This document shows, piece by piece, positions 30,666 through 39,508 of a stretch of 46,360 nt of DNA. Every line of letters begins with the position of its first letter. Within the stretch, counting starts at the first letter, position 1. The stretch spans positions 1 through 46,360 of the forward strand of contig JAHECZ010000021.1 in the NCBI GenBank assembly GCA_024641475.1, read 5' to 3'. A model generated the notes under the pieces. The model was not told the origin of the DNA. It saw only the letters and a program-made list of their open reading frames with translations, and searched no databases. Origin of the DNA: Gammaproteobacteria bacterium. Its GTDB lineage: Bacteria > Pseudomonadota > Gammaproteobacteria > UBA6429 > Thiohalophilaceae. Made by a program: the position numbers and the translations under genes.

Positions 30666-33047
30666 CTAATTTATCACAGCGAGGCGCAAGTGATCCTGCG
30701 GACGGTCAAATGGCAATTCGACCCAGAAGGTGCTGCCCTGACCAGGTTGACTGATGACACCAATCTTGCCGCCCATTAGCTCCACCAGCTTGGCAACAAT
30801 GGACAGGCCCAAGCCGGTACCACCGTAATGCCGTGTGGTGGAACTGTCTGCCTGGGTAAACGCGGTAAAAATCTTTTGCTGGGCATCTGCCGGAATGCCG
30901 ATACCGGAATCCTGAATTTCCAGGCGTACATAGGCATTCGTATTGGTAAGTCGCAACGCATGCAAATGCAGTTGGATAGATCCTGCTTCTGTGAATTTAA
31001 TGGCATTGTCTACCAGATTTATCACAATTTGCCGCCAGCGCAGCGGGTCGCCGATCATTTCTTCCGGTAACTGTGGATCGATCTCGACCTGTAATACCAC
31101 GTCTTTGGCCTGCGCCCTGACGTGATACATGTCGCGCACTTCCTGCAGCGTCGTTGCGGGGATAAATTCCAATTGCTCAAGACGGATGTTCTGTGTTTCG
31201 ATCTTGGAGTAATCCAGTACGTTATTCAGCAACTTTAACAAGTTATGTGCGCCTTGCGTGGCCGCATCGACAAATTCATGTTGCTCGGCGGTTAATGGCC
31301 AGTCATGCATCAAATCCAGTACGCCAATCATACCGTTCATCGGTGTGCGGATTTCATGGCTCATTACCGCCAGGAATTCACTTTTGGCATGATCGGCCGC
31401 CAGCGCTTCATCCCGTGCACGCCGCAATTGTTGTTCCTGCAACTTACGTGTTGTGATATCCGTGCGGATCGCAATGTATTGGAATGGCTTACCGTGAGCA
31501 TCCAAAAACGGCACGATAGTACTGTCAACCCAATAGAGCGAGCCGTCTTTCTTGCGATTACAGATCTCACCCCGCCATACCTTGCCATGACTGATGGTAT
31601 CCCAAAGTTGAATAAAAAATTCCTTGGGGTGGGCACCAGAGTTCAATAGCCGATGATTCTGGCCGAATAATTCCTCACGATCATATTGGGATATCTCACA
31701 AAATTTGTCATTTAAATAGGAAATCCGGCCAGCCCTGTCCGTTATTGCCACAATCGAATGCTGATCCAGTGCAAATTGCTGATTATGCACTTCAGTTGTA
31801 CGCTCACGCACCCTTTGTTCCAGCGTGATATTGCTTTGTCGTAAGGCGCGTTCTGCCAGCATGCGGCGCATTGCACCAGACAGTGACGCCGTTACATCGT
31901 GTAAAAAATTGAGTTGCTGCGGCTGTATTTCTTCTCCACTTTCGACACTCAAATTGACAATGCCTACCACCCCATCATTATAAACAATAGGCAGCGCCAT
32001 TTCGTCATACGCCGCCACATTGCCGTCACCCTGTGTTGCATGTTCGCGTGAGGTTCGAATGACTAATTGTTTGTTGAGCAGCGCTTCGCGACATAATGAG
32101 GTCGGCGCATAGCATTTATTTGCACAGTCTTGCTTATCTTCAGTCCAGTTGCGTTGCGCCACCGGTGTCAGCGTCCCGTCTGCTTCGGCAACACAAATGT
32201 AACCCCGTGCGATCGTGCCAAGCCATGGCAAGGAAAACAGAATATCCAGGGTGCTGTTCAGAAACTGCTCCATGCTCATGGGTTCAAGTGACAGATGCAG
32301 TATCTCGCCAAGAACCACCTGTTGTTCCAGCGTCTGCTGAACCTGCTTCTCACTTAGTTGGCGATCAGCGATCTCAACGCGCATCGATTGCTGTTGCTGC
32401 TGAATAGCCCCGCGCATGGTCCCAAAGGACTGAATTAAATCGCCGACCTCATCATTTTTTCCAGCCGGCAGTTTTACAGCAAATTCTCCAACAGCCAAAT
32501 GTGCGGCGGCCTTGCGTAGACGATTCAATGGATATAACACATATCTTTCAATCACCAACGCAACGCCGATTAACGCCACGATTCCGCCGATAAAGGCGTA
32601 CCACTGGAACTGCTGAAAGTTGGTGCGAAAAACACTTAAATCACTTTCCAGATCGTAGTCCAGCGATATCTGTGCCAACGTTGTCCCGGCAACGCTGACA
32701 GGATACTGATAATGCAGCACTTCACTTTTATCAGTGGCGACTGTGTTGGTCTCGCGCTCGCGAATTTGATACAGTGTCTTGCCATCGGCAATTTGTAATT
32801 GCAACGCCAGCCAATTGGGATTGTTACGATAGGATTCCGCCAGTGCCACCTGGGTTTCTGAATAGTTTTTATTTTTTATGTCACTTGCCAATGCAGTCGA
32901 TAGCGTGGACAGCTGGCGATATAAATGTTCGACATGTTCAGCACGTTCATGATCAACGACATGTGGAATGATACCGTAGGTCACGAAGCCGAATAAGGCC
33001 ACGCCGCATAATATTAACGGGATAAATATTCTGATGCGCAGATTCAT
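30666..33047 (-). CDS. Sensor histidine kinase (periplasmic sensor, HAMP, GAF, PAS, HisKA, HATPase)
   Basis: 793 residues. Helices at about 7-27 and 148-170 enclose a periplasmic sensor; a HAMP linker follows (170-225, ERYVLYPLNRLR). A GAF domain (about 245-400) and a PAS/PAC unit (about 425-540, closing DITTRKLQEQ) precede the kinase core with His564 (MSHEIRTPM), NLVDNAIKF and GGTGLGLSIV. There is no receiver domain. Its ATG overlaps the stop of the REC-PP2C gene (ATGA), so it is the third gene of the STAS, REC-PP2C, kinase operon and the likely phosphate donor for that receiver. Confidence 0.92.
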   Translation of the reverse strand: MNLRIRIFIPLILCGVALFGFVTYGIIPHVVDHERAEHVEHLYRQLSTLSTALASDIKNKNYSETQVALAESYRNNPNWLALQLQIADGKTLYQIRERETNTVATDKSEVLHYQYPVSVAGTTLAQISLDYDLESDLSVFRTNFQQFQWYAFIGGIVALIGVALVIERYVLYPLNRLRKAAAHLAVGEFAVKLPAGKNDEVGDLIQSFGTMRGAIQQQQQSMRVEIADRQLSEKQVQQTLEQQVVLGEILHLSLEPMSMEQFLNSTLDILFSLPWLGTIARGYICVAEADGTLTPVAQRNWTEDKQDCANKCYAPTSLCREALLNKQLVIRTSREHATQGDGNVAAYDEMALPIVYNDGVVGIVNLSVESGEEIQPQQLNFLHDVTASLSGAMRRMLAERALRQSNITLEQRVRERTTEVHNQQFALDQHSIVAITDRAGRISYLNDKFCEISQYDREELFGQNHRLLNSGAHPKEFFIQLWDTISHGKVWRGEICNRKKDGSLYWVDSTIVPFLDAHGKPFQYIAIRTDITTRKLQEQQLRRARDEALAADHAKSEFLAVMSHEIRTPMNGMIGVLDLMHDWPLTAEQHEFVDAATQGAHNLLKLLNNVLDYSKIETQNIRLEQLEFIPATTLQEVRDMYHVRAQAKDVVLQVEIDPQLPEEMIGDPLRWRQIVINLVDNAIKFTEAGSIQLHLHALRLTNTNAYVRLEIQDSGIGIPADAQQKIFTAFTQADSSTTRHYGGTGLGLSIVAKLVELMGGKIGVISQPGQGSTFWVELPFDRPQDHLRLAVIN

Positions 33048-34264
33048 TTTGCAAGATTTTCCGGTATTTGATTCGCCGCGATTTCGATCATGGTCATATC
33101 ATCAATCTGATTGGCTACCCCGGTAAATTCGGCCACCGCTGCCCAGGTACGCGCCACCGCGCCAAGCCCATTATCATGCAACAAACATTCTTGCAGGCGC
33201 TGTTCGCCAAACATCTCACCATTTGAATTTGAGATCTCGGTCACGCCATCGGAGTAGGCATAGACACAGCTATCTGTGGTTAATTCGATACGCTGTGTCT
33301 CGTCCGAAAAACTGGCATCGGGCAAAATGCCCGCCGGGGGATGCTGTGACACCAGATGCAATAAACCGGGCTCATTACCCGGTTTTACCAGTATATCGGG
33401 AATACCGCCATTCCATATTTCCAGTTGGGTTGCCGACACATCCATGACACATAAGGACAGGAATATTTCCGCCGGCAGGATCGCCTTTAATTTCCGATTG
33501 ATTTCACGTACCAGAATATTCAGTGGTATCTGCTTGGCCGTCATGGCATAAAATATCTCAGCAACCGGTATGGCGCCAACGGCGGCGGGCAGACCGTGTC
33601 CGGTAAAATCGCCAATCAATATCCGATAACCAGCCTTATCCAGCCGCATCGCCAGCAATAAATCGCCATTAAATATGGCCGAAGGCGCGACCCGATAATC
33701 AAAACAATCATCCAGCAAATGACCGCGGTGCACCATATTGCTGAAGATACGCTCGGCGGTCTCCTGCTCCTGTTGCATATAATCATTCTGCGCACTGATG
33801 GTTTGCGCATGCACTTCCAATTGGGCGTAGAGAGTACGAATCCGCAGCACGGCTTCCAATTTAAGTTTTAACAGGGTTTTGTTATACGGCTTGGTAATGA
33901 AATCGACACCACCGGTTTCCACACAACGTGCCAGTGAACGCTCATCGGTCAACGCCGTGAGAAATATGATCGGTACATATCTTGAGCTGGCCAGTTGTCG
34001 GATAATACGGGTTGCTTCATAGCCATCCATGACCGGCATCATCACATCCATCAACACTGCATGCGGTTGATGCAGGTTATACATTTCCACCGCTTCGGCT
34101 CCATCACGCGCTTCCAGCACCTGATAGCCCGCTTGATTGAGATGACTGCGCAACAGCAGGCGATTGGTATTGTCATCATCAACGATTAAAATCGTGGCAG
34201 GCGTAGCCGCATCCAGTAATGGCGGATGGGCAGGTTCAGGCAAAGCGTGCAGGGTTGCGCTCAT
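33044..34264 (-). CDS. Response regulator with PP2C/SpoIIE phosphatase output
   Basis: 406 residues from the ATG at 34264; a longer frame reaches 34300 but would overlap the STAS gene. The receiver has the acidic triplet DDD near the start, phospho-acceptor Asp73 (VLMDVMMPV) and TKPYNK. A coiled linker (about 135-180) leads to a PP2C-type phosphatase with FNGDLLLAM, GDFTGHGLPAAV, YSDGVTE and DDMTMI metal ligands. Such RsbU-like proteins dephosphorylate an anti-anti-sigma factor; the STAS gene directly upstream is the obvious substrate. It differs from Pseudomonas HsbR, which has an added anti-sigma kinase domain. No anti-sigma kinase is in the window. Confidence 0.9.
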   Translation of the reverse strand: MSATLHALPEPAHPPLLDAATPATILIVDDDNTNRLLLRSHLNQAGYQVLEARDGAEAVEMYNLHQPHAVLMDVMMPVMDGYEATRIIRQLASSRYVPIIFLTALTDERSLARCVETGGVDFITKPYNKTLLKLKLEAVLRIRTLYAQLEVHAQTISAQNDYMQQEQETAERIFSNMVHRGHLLDDCFDYRVAPSAIFNGDLLLAMRLDKAGYRILIGDFTGHGLPAAVGAIPVAEIFYAMTAKQIPLNILVREINRKLKAILPAEIFLSLCVMDVSATQLEIWNGGIPDILVKPGNEPGLLHLVSQHPPAGILPDASFSDETQRIELTTDSCVYAYSDGVTEISNSNGEMFGEQRLQECLLHDNGLGAVARTWAAVAEFTGVANQIDDMTMIEIAANQIPENLAK

Positions 34265-34274
34265 CGCGGTCGAT

Positions 34275-34604
34275 TCAGTGAATGTCAAATAATTTGTCAA
34301 AATTCGCGATACTGAGAATGCGGCGTATTACTGCATTGCAGTTGGTAATCTCGACACGTGCAGCTTCGCCGCCGGCCTGTTCACGCAAAAACAACAACAT
34401 TCCCAATGCCGAACTGTCCAGATAGTTTGATTCTGCCAGGTCGACAACATACCGTTGCTGCGGGGTAACCGCATCGCAGACATGGCGAAACTGTTGATAT
34501 ACCGGAAATGAAAAAGCCCCATGGATATGGATGGTGGTGCAATCCGCCGCGGCCTGGCTGCGGGTTACTGATGCAATCGTCATGCTGTATACCTCATCAC
34601 TCAT
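34275..34604 (-). CDS. STAS-domain anti-anti-sigma factor
   Basis: 109 residues, or 102 if Met8 is the start. One STAS domain: TTIHIHGAFSF, VVDLAESNYLDSSALGMLL and VEITNCN. The Ser pair in LDSSALG contains the residue phosphorylated by anti-sigma kinases. It heads an operon with the REC-PP2C phosphatase (stop to ATG 10 bases) and a sensor kinase, the makings of a partner switch. The sigma or cyclic-di-GMP target it controls is not in the window. Confidence 0.88.
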   Translation of the reverse strand: MSDEVYSMTIASVTRSQAAADCTTIHIHGAFSFPVYQQFRHVCDAVTPQQRYVVDLAESNYLDSSALGMLLFLREQAGGEAARVEITNCNAVIRRILSIANFDKLFDIH

Positions 34605-34891
34605 ACACCGACCAACTGCTTATATGAACAAGCAGCGCACAGTGTCAGGAAGACAGGCGGGGATGGGCCTATAGGAATTTGAATCGCATGGCTTGGGCGA
34701 CGTTTGCAGCGACAACTGCCCCCTAAGCCTGCTTCGAATAGGGTAGCAACCGTGGCTGCCACAATGTTTAATACACTATTATGGTAGTCAACTTATCGGC
34801 CTGGCGCCGCGGAATTTAAGCGGTAATTGGGTGAAACCGGTTTGCTTATCACACAATTATTATGTGGCTAAATAGATTGAGTTAGTGGGTC

Positions 34892-35530
34892 TTAACGAGC
34901 GGGGGTCTGGCCTTTTAATTCTAAAGCACGGCTGACGGAGGCAGCGGGCAAATACCCGCTTTCAGCAGCTACCAGGATTTGCAGGGCCATTTCCTCGATC
35001 TTGCGGCGTTGTGAACGAGCATGATGGCGCAGCGCTTCGAAGGCCTGTTCACGCGTGAAATGGTAGCGCTCCATGATCAGGCCAATCGCCATGCTGGTTT
35101 CGCGACTCTGGTTCAGCGCGGTTTGCAGCCGTTCCTCATTCATTCGGATGGTTTCAATCTCTTGAGCCCGGGCTAACGCCGCCGTGATGGCCGGGACGAT
35201 TTGACCGACATCCACGGGTTTAACCAGATAACCCATGGCACCTTCCGAGGCCGCTTGCGATACCACTTCGTCGTCGCCATAGGCCGATAAGAAAAGAAAG
35301 GGGATACGTTCTTCTCGCTTACGAATATGTTGGGCGGTCTCGACGCCGGACATCCCCGGCATGCGCATATCCAGCATAACGATATCGGGAACAGCCTGTT
35401 CGATAATGGCTAATGCCTGCTCACCGGAACTGGCGGTCACTACATCGAAGCCACGACTGCGCAGACCATCGCTTAAGGTAGCCAGCACCAGCCGATCATC
35501 ATCGACTAACAGTAATTTGATATTTGCCAT
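34892..35530 (-). CDS. ANTAR-domain response regulator (antiterminator)
   Basis: About 212 residues from the ATG at 35530; a start at 35539 adds three. The receiver has phospho-acceptor Asp (VMLDMRMPG, residue 57 of the longer form) and LVKPVD. The C-terminal ANTAR domain (about 140-200: SMAIGLIMERYHFTREQAFEALR) binds paired hexaloop hairpins in leader RNAs and prevents termination. It follows the 1254-residue HisKA_2 kinase by 84 bases, the standard pairing seen in EutW/EutV. The hairpin targets are not identified in the window. Confidence 0.92.
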   Translation of the reverse strand: MANIKLLLVDDDRLVLATLSDGLRSRGFDVVTASSGEQALAIIEQAVPDIVMLDMRMPGMSGVETAQHIRKREERIPFLFLSAYGDDEVVSQAASEGAMGYLVKPVDVGQIVPAITAALARAQEIETIRMNEERLQTALNQSRETSMAIGLIMERYHFTREQAFEALRHHARSQRRKIEEMALQILVAAESGYLPAASVSRALELKGQTPAR

Positions 35531-35623
35531 AGCATCCATGATAAACGGAATTTAAATTCCCTAGTAATTATATTCAACAATTTTGTATGTTAATACTACC
35601 AAATTGTCCAAGTGAATTACTCG

Positions 35624-38600
35624 TTAATTACATTCATCAGGTATAACGACCACGGGTGGGGCGAGCTTAAGTATGGTCTGGATCTCATTCGCCTTTCCCT
35701 TGATATCCACATGGCAATGTTCGGGCAACAGGGATTTCACCAACATCAAACCCGTGCCGATTCCCCGCCCATGCTGTAAATCAAAGCCCCTGGGTAAGGC
35801 CTTGCCCTGGCTGTGAATCGTTAAACAAATCATCCGATCATGGCAATCAATCTGGATTTGAATCGGCACCTGCGTATCGACCAGCGCATGTTTAACCGCA
35901 TTGAATAACAATTCATTGACAATCAAGGCAATGGGAACGGCTTCATCCGCCATGATCACCACGGGCAACTTCGTGAGGCGCGTAACGACAGGCGCAACAC
36001 GCAAACCAGTTAACCCGGCAATGCTTGTTGCAATCGCCTCGGTTAAATCACACAAATTGATTTGCTCAGCCGTCGCCTTGCCTTGCAGTCCATGCACCAC
36101 TGCCATCGCGCTGACCTGGGTGATGGCACTGTCGACGGCGGATTTGATCGCCGGTTGCGCACTGACATGCTGGCGCAATAAACCGATAATGCCTTGCAGA
36201 TTATTCTTGATGCGATGATGCACCTCACGCACCAACAAATCCCGTTGCGCACGCGCATGTGCCAGACGACCTGCTTCGACGGTACGTCGTTCGGTAATGT
36301 CTTCCACCAGTCCGGCCAGTCGATAGACACTGCCAGCACTGTCGCGCACCGGGAAAGTGCGCACCCAGACCCAGCGCACTTCACCAGGCCGCGGCACGAT
36401 ACGATATTCACGATTGAAATAGTGCTGTTGTGTTTCTTGTGCCTGCAATGCGGAGTTCACCTCCGCGATATCTTCCGGATGGACACGTTCAATAAAGGCT
36501 TGCGCACTTTGATAAAGTTGTTCGCGTGGCAGATTGAATAAATTTTCGAAAGCCGGACTGACATAAATCATTTTATTGGCATTGATATCGCGGACGAAAA
36601 ATACTTCACGAATATTTTCCGTGAGCTGGCGGAACAACTCCTCGCTGGAGCGCAAGGCTTCTTCGGTACGCATGCGTTCAGTGATATCCATCCCGGTTGC
36701 GATCACAAAATCCACATTACCTAATGCATCAGTCAAACACGTGTTGGCCCAGGCGATGCGCCGTAACGCACCGCTGCGATGCATCCAGTAATTTTCATAT
36801 TCACCGGGAAAATCCCCCGCTGTTAAACTCGCAAACACCTGTTTGACCGGCTCGCGTTCTTCCGGAATCAGCAGAAAATCCCAAACGTACCTGCCCATTA
36901 CCTCTTCGGTGAAATATCCACTGGTTAACTCACTAGCATGATTGAACAGAATAATTTGCCCTGAGCGATCCATGACCACGACCAGAGCACCAATGGTGGC
37001 CACCACGGCGGCATTGAATTGGCGCGCTTCCTCCAGCTCGCGTGTCCGATCACCCACACGGGCTTCCAGCTCGGCATTGACGCGTTGCAGAGTTTGCTCG
37101 AAGTTTTTGCTAACCGAGATATCCATGGCATAGCCGATCATGCCGTAGGCTTCACCGTGTTCGTCGTACAGCATCGACACGGACAGGTGCGCATAGAAGC
37201 GCTCGCCATTGCGGCGCAGCATAATCACTTCTTTTTCGAGTTGTCCCTGCTGTTGCAGCGGCGTAATCACTTCTTCGAATAATATCTGGTGCTGATCGGG
37301 GGGGTAGACACGGCTAATTGGCTGCCCCAGCATTTCTGCTGCATGATAGCCAAATAACTGCTCCGCGCCGTTATTCCAGCTGGTTACATTGCCGTGCATA
37401 TCCGTCGCGACAACGGAATCGTGAATTTGATCGATCACCTGTGCCTGGCGACGCAATTGCTGTTCGATCTGGATACGCGCAGTGACATCCTGGGTCGTGC
37501 CGAGCGCACGCACCGGCTTGCCTTGTGGATCGTATTCGGTTATCGCACGGCCGTGCAGATATTTGCTACGTCCATCCGGCATGACCACTCGATGGATCTG
37601 TTCATACAGAGTGCGGTTAGCGATTGAGTCTGAATATAATTTGTTGACACTCTCCCGATCGTCGGGGTGCACCATATTTAAAAATAACTGATAGGATGCG
37701 CTGATCTGTTGCGAATCCAGTTCCAGAATCCGGTATATTTCCTCAGACCATATCGGTACCTGCGTAATCAAATCCTGTTCCCAGGAACCGATATTGGCAA
37801 CGCGTTGCGCTTCATTAAAGCGCTGAATAATCCGGGTAAGTTCCTGCGTGCGCTGTTGCACGGCGGCATCCAAACGAATATTGGTGTTGGCCAGTTCTGC
37901 CTCTGCCTGACGCTGCGCGGTGATATCCATGACTAATCCATCGATATACAGCGGTTTACCCTGATTATCACCAACCAGCCGGGCTCTGTCCCGAACCCAA
38001 CGGATGGAATTATTCTGGTGGCGAATTCGATAGGTAACGTCTAAAGGTTGGCGTTGTGCCAGCAATTCCATATAGGCTGCTTCGATTGCACTGCGATCTT
38101 CAGCCAGGACCTGTTCCAGCCATTGCACCGCATCCTTGCCATAAAACTGGGTAGCCCGAAAACCAGCGAGTTCCAGCACCCCTTCTGAAACAAATTGCAT
38201 CATCCAGGGTGAGACAACACCGAGGCGATATACCATGCCGGGAATATTGGTGAGCAGCGTGTGATACCGATCTGCCGATAATCGCGCGGTTTGTTTATCT
38301 TTCTGGCTCTCGCTGGCATCACGGACAATTGCTGATACGAACTGCTGTCCATACATGGTCACTTGCGAAAAAGAGGCATCCAATGGAAATTCGCGGCCAT
38401 TGGCGCGTAATCCACGGATTCGGCCGTAACGTTGCAGCGACTGAAAATTCGCCTCAGGCGCGGCGATATCCCGCAGATTTTGCTGATAACCCCAGCGTGG
38501 CCCATCGGCAAATAAACAATCGATAGGTTTGCCGATAATCTCTGCGGCACGATAGCCAAACAAATGTTCAGCAGCGGCATTAAAGACCTGAATCCGCTGA

Positions 38601-39388
38601 TGTACATCGGTGATGATAATGCCATCGACCGAAGACGCAATGATGGCCGCATAGCGACTCTCGCTGTCCTGCAATAAAGTATTTACCCGTTGTTGCTCCC
38701 TGCCCAGATGCACGCTCATCATGATAACCATGGCGATAAAACCAAACGGCGCCAGATAGACAAACTGCACAAACTGATAATTGACGAATTGATTGGACAA
38801 CACAAATAGCAGGAAGGCACCCGCGCTGTACTGCAGATTACGCGCACCATCACGCTGACCGCGCCGATACATACGATTACAGGCGACAAACAGATAGATA
38901 AACACGCAGAGAATCAACAGCCAGGCCGAATAAAACCAGGCGGTCTTGGCATGCATGCCGATATCCGTCACCACTTCACCCCAGGGCAACGCATAGCGGT
39001 AGAGGATTGGTTCGATGGGATAACCGATTCCAAAAGGCAGCAAAAAATCGGCGACCAACAGCACCGCAAGACATGCCGTCAGTACCTGTGGCACCCGCCG
39101 TTCGTACCAGGCAGTAAACAACGTAACAAACCAGAGCAAGGAAATAAAAACTAAAAGTGCCATTGCCCAGTCCAGCCGCCGCCACCACACCAGCTGCGAA
39201 CTGCTTAGTGCCGCATAGCCGAATATTTCGGCACTGACAAATAGGCCAACACACAGGCACATCGATGCAAAGCTCAGGCTGATCCAATCTAGCGGATGCC
39301 GCCGACCGATCAGTAGAAAATGCAGCCCGGTGTAAAAACAGATACCCGATAAAAATGCCAGCAGGAATAAAAATGGGGTGGTCGTCAT
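35624..39388 (-). CDS. Multi-PAS sensor kinase of the HisKA_2 class with 7-helix sensor
   Basis: 1254 residues. The first 235 residues hold about seven hydrophobic segments, a membrane sensor of the 7TM (histidine-kinase N-terminal) kind. Six PAS/PAC units follow (about 245-1040), closing with motifs such as IVRDAS, MDITAQRQAE, TQDVTARIQ, DISVSKNFE, DITERMRTE and DITERRTVE. The kinase domain is HisKA_2: VREVHHRIKNNLQ with His1057, then NELLFNAVKHA and GTGLMLVKSL. This class usually partners ANTAR regulators, and the next gene is one. Ligand and regulon are unknown. Confidence 0.92.
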   Translation of the reverse strand: MTTTPFLFLLAFLSGICFYTGLHFLLIGRRHPLDWISLSFASMCLCVGLFVSAEIFGYAALSSSQLVWWRRLDWAMALLVFISLLWFVTLFTAWYERRVPQVLTACLAVLLVADFLLPFGIGYPIEPILYRYALPWGEVVTDIGMHAKTAWFYSAWLLILCVFIYLFVACNRMYRRGQRDGARNLQYSAGAFLLFVLSNQFVNYQFVQFVYLAPFGFIAMVIMMSVHLGREQQRVNTLLQDSESRYAAIIASSVDGIIITDVHQRIQVFNAAAEHLFGYRAAEIIGKPIDCLFADGPRWGYQQNLRDIAAPEANFQSLQRYGRIRGLRANGREFPLDASFSQVTMYGQQFVSAIVRDASESQKDKQTARLSADRYHTLLTNIPGMVYRLGVVSPWMMQFVSEGVLELAGFRATQFYGKDAVQWLEQVLAEDRSAIEAAYMELLAQRQPLDVTYRIRHQNNSIRWVRDRARLVGDNQGKPLYIDGLVMDITAQRQAEAELANTNIRLDAAVQQRTQELTRIIQRFNEAQRVANIGSWEQDLITQVPIWSEEIYRILELDSQQISASYQLFLNMVHPDDRESVNKLYSDSIANRTLYEQIHRVVMPDGRSKYLHGRAITEYDPQGKPVRALGTTQDVTARIQIEQQLRRQAQVIDQIHDSVVATDMHGNVTSWNNGAEQLFGYHAAEMLGQPISRVYPPDQHQILFEEVITPLQQQGQLEKEVIMLRRNGERFYAHLSVSMLYDEHGEAYGMIGYAMDISVSKNFEQTLQRVNAELEARVGDRTRELEEARQFNAAVVATIGALVVVMDRSGQIILFNHASELTSGYFTEEVMGRYVWDFLLIPEEREPVKQVFASLTAGDFPGEYENYWMHRSGALRRIAWANTCLTDALGNVDFVIATGMDITERMRTEEALRSSEELFRQLTENIREVFFVRDINANKMIYVSPAFENLFNLPREQLYQSAQAFIERVHPEDIAEVNSALQAQETQQHYFNREYRIVPRPGEVRWVWVRTFPVRDSAGSVYRLAGLVEDITERRTVEAGRLAHARAQRDLLVREVHHRIKNNLQGIIGLLRQHVSAQPAIKSAVDSAITQVSAMAVVHGLQGKATAEQINLCDLTEAIATSIAGLTGLRVAPVVTRLTKLPVVIMADEAVPIALIVNELLFNAVKHALVDTQVPIQIQIDCHDRMICLTIHSQGKALPRGFDLQHGRGIGTGLMLVKSLLPEHCHVDIKGKANEIQTILKLAPPVVVIPDECN

Positions 39389-39508
39389 GTAAGACGGAAT
39401 GGCTCCAAGCCGTGGTTCATATGAACAAGACTTGAAGTATAGCTCAGAATACTTTGCATTCCGGTGCGTGGACTTGGCCAGGATACCCCGCCAATCGCGT
39501 TGTGGATG

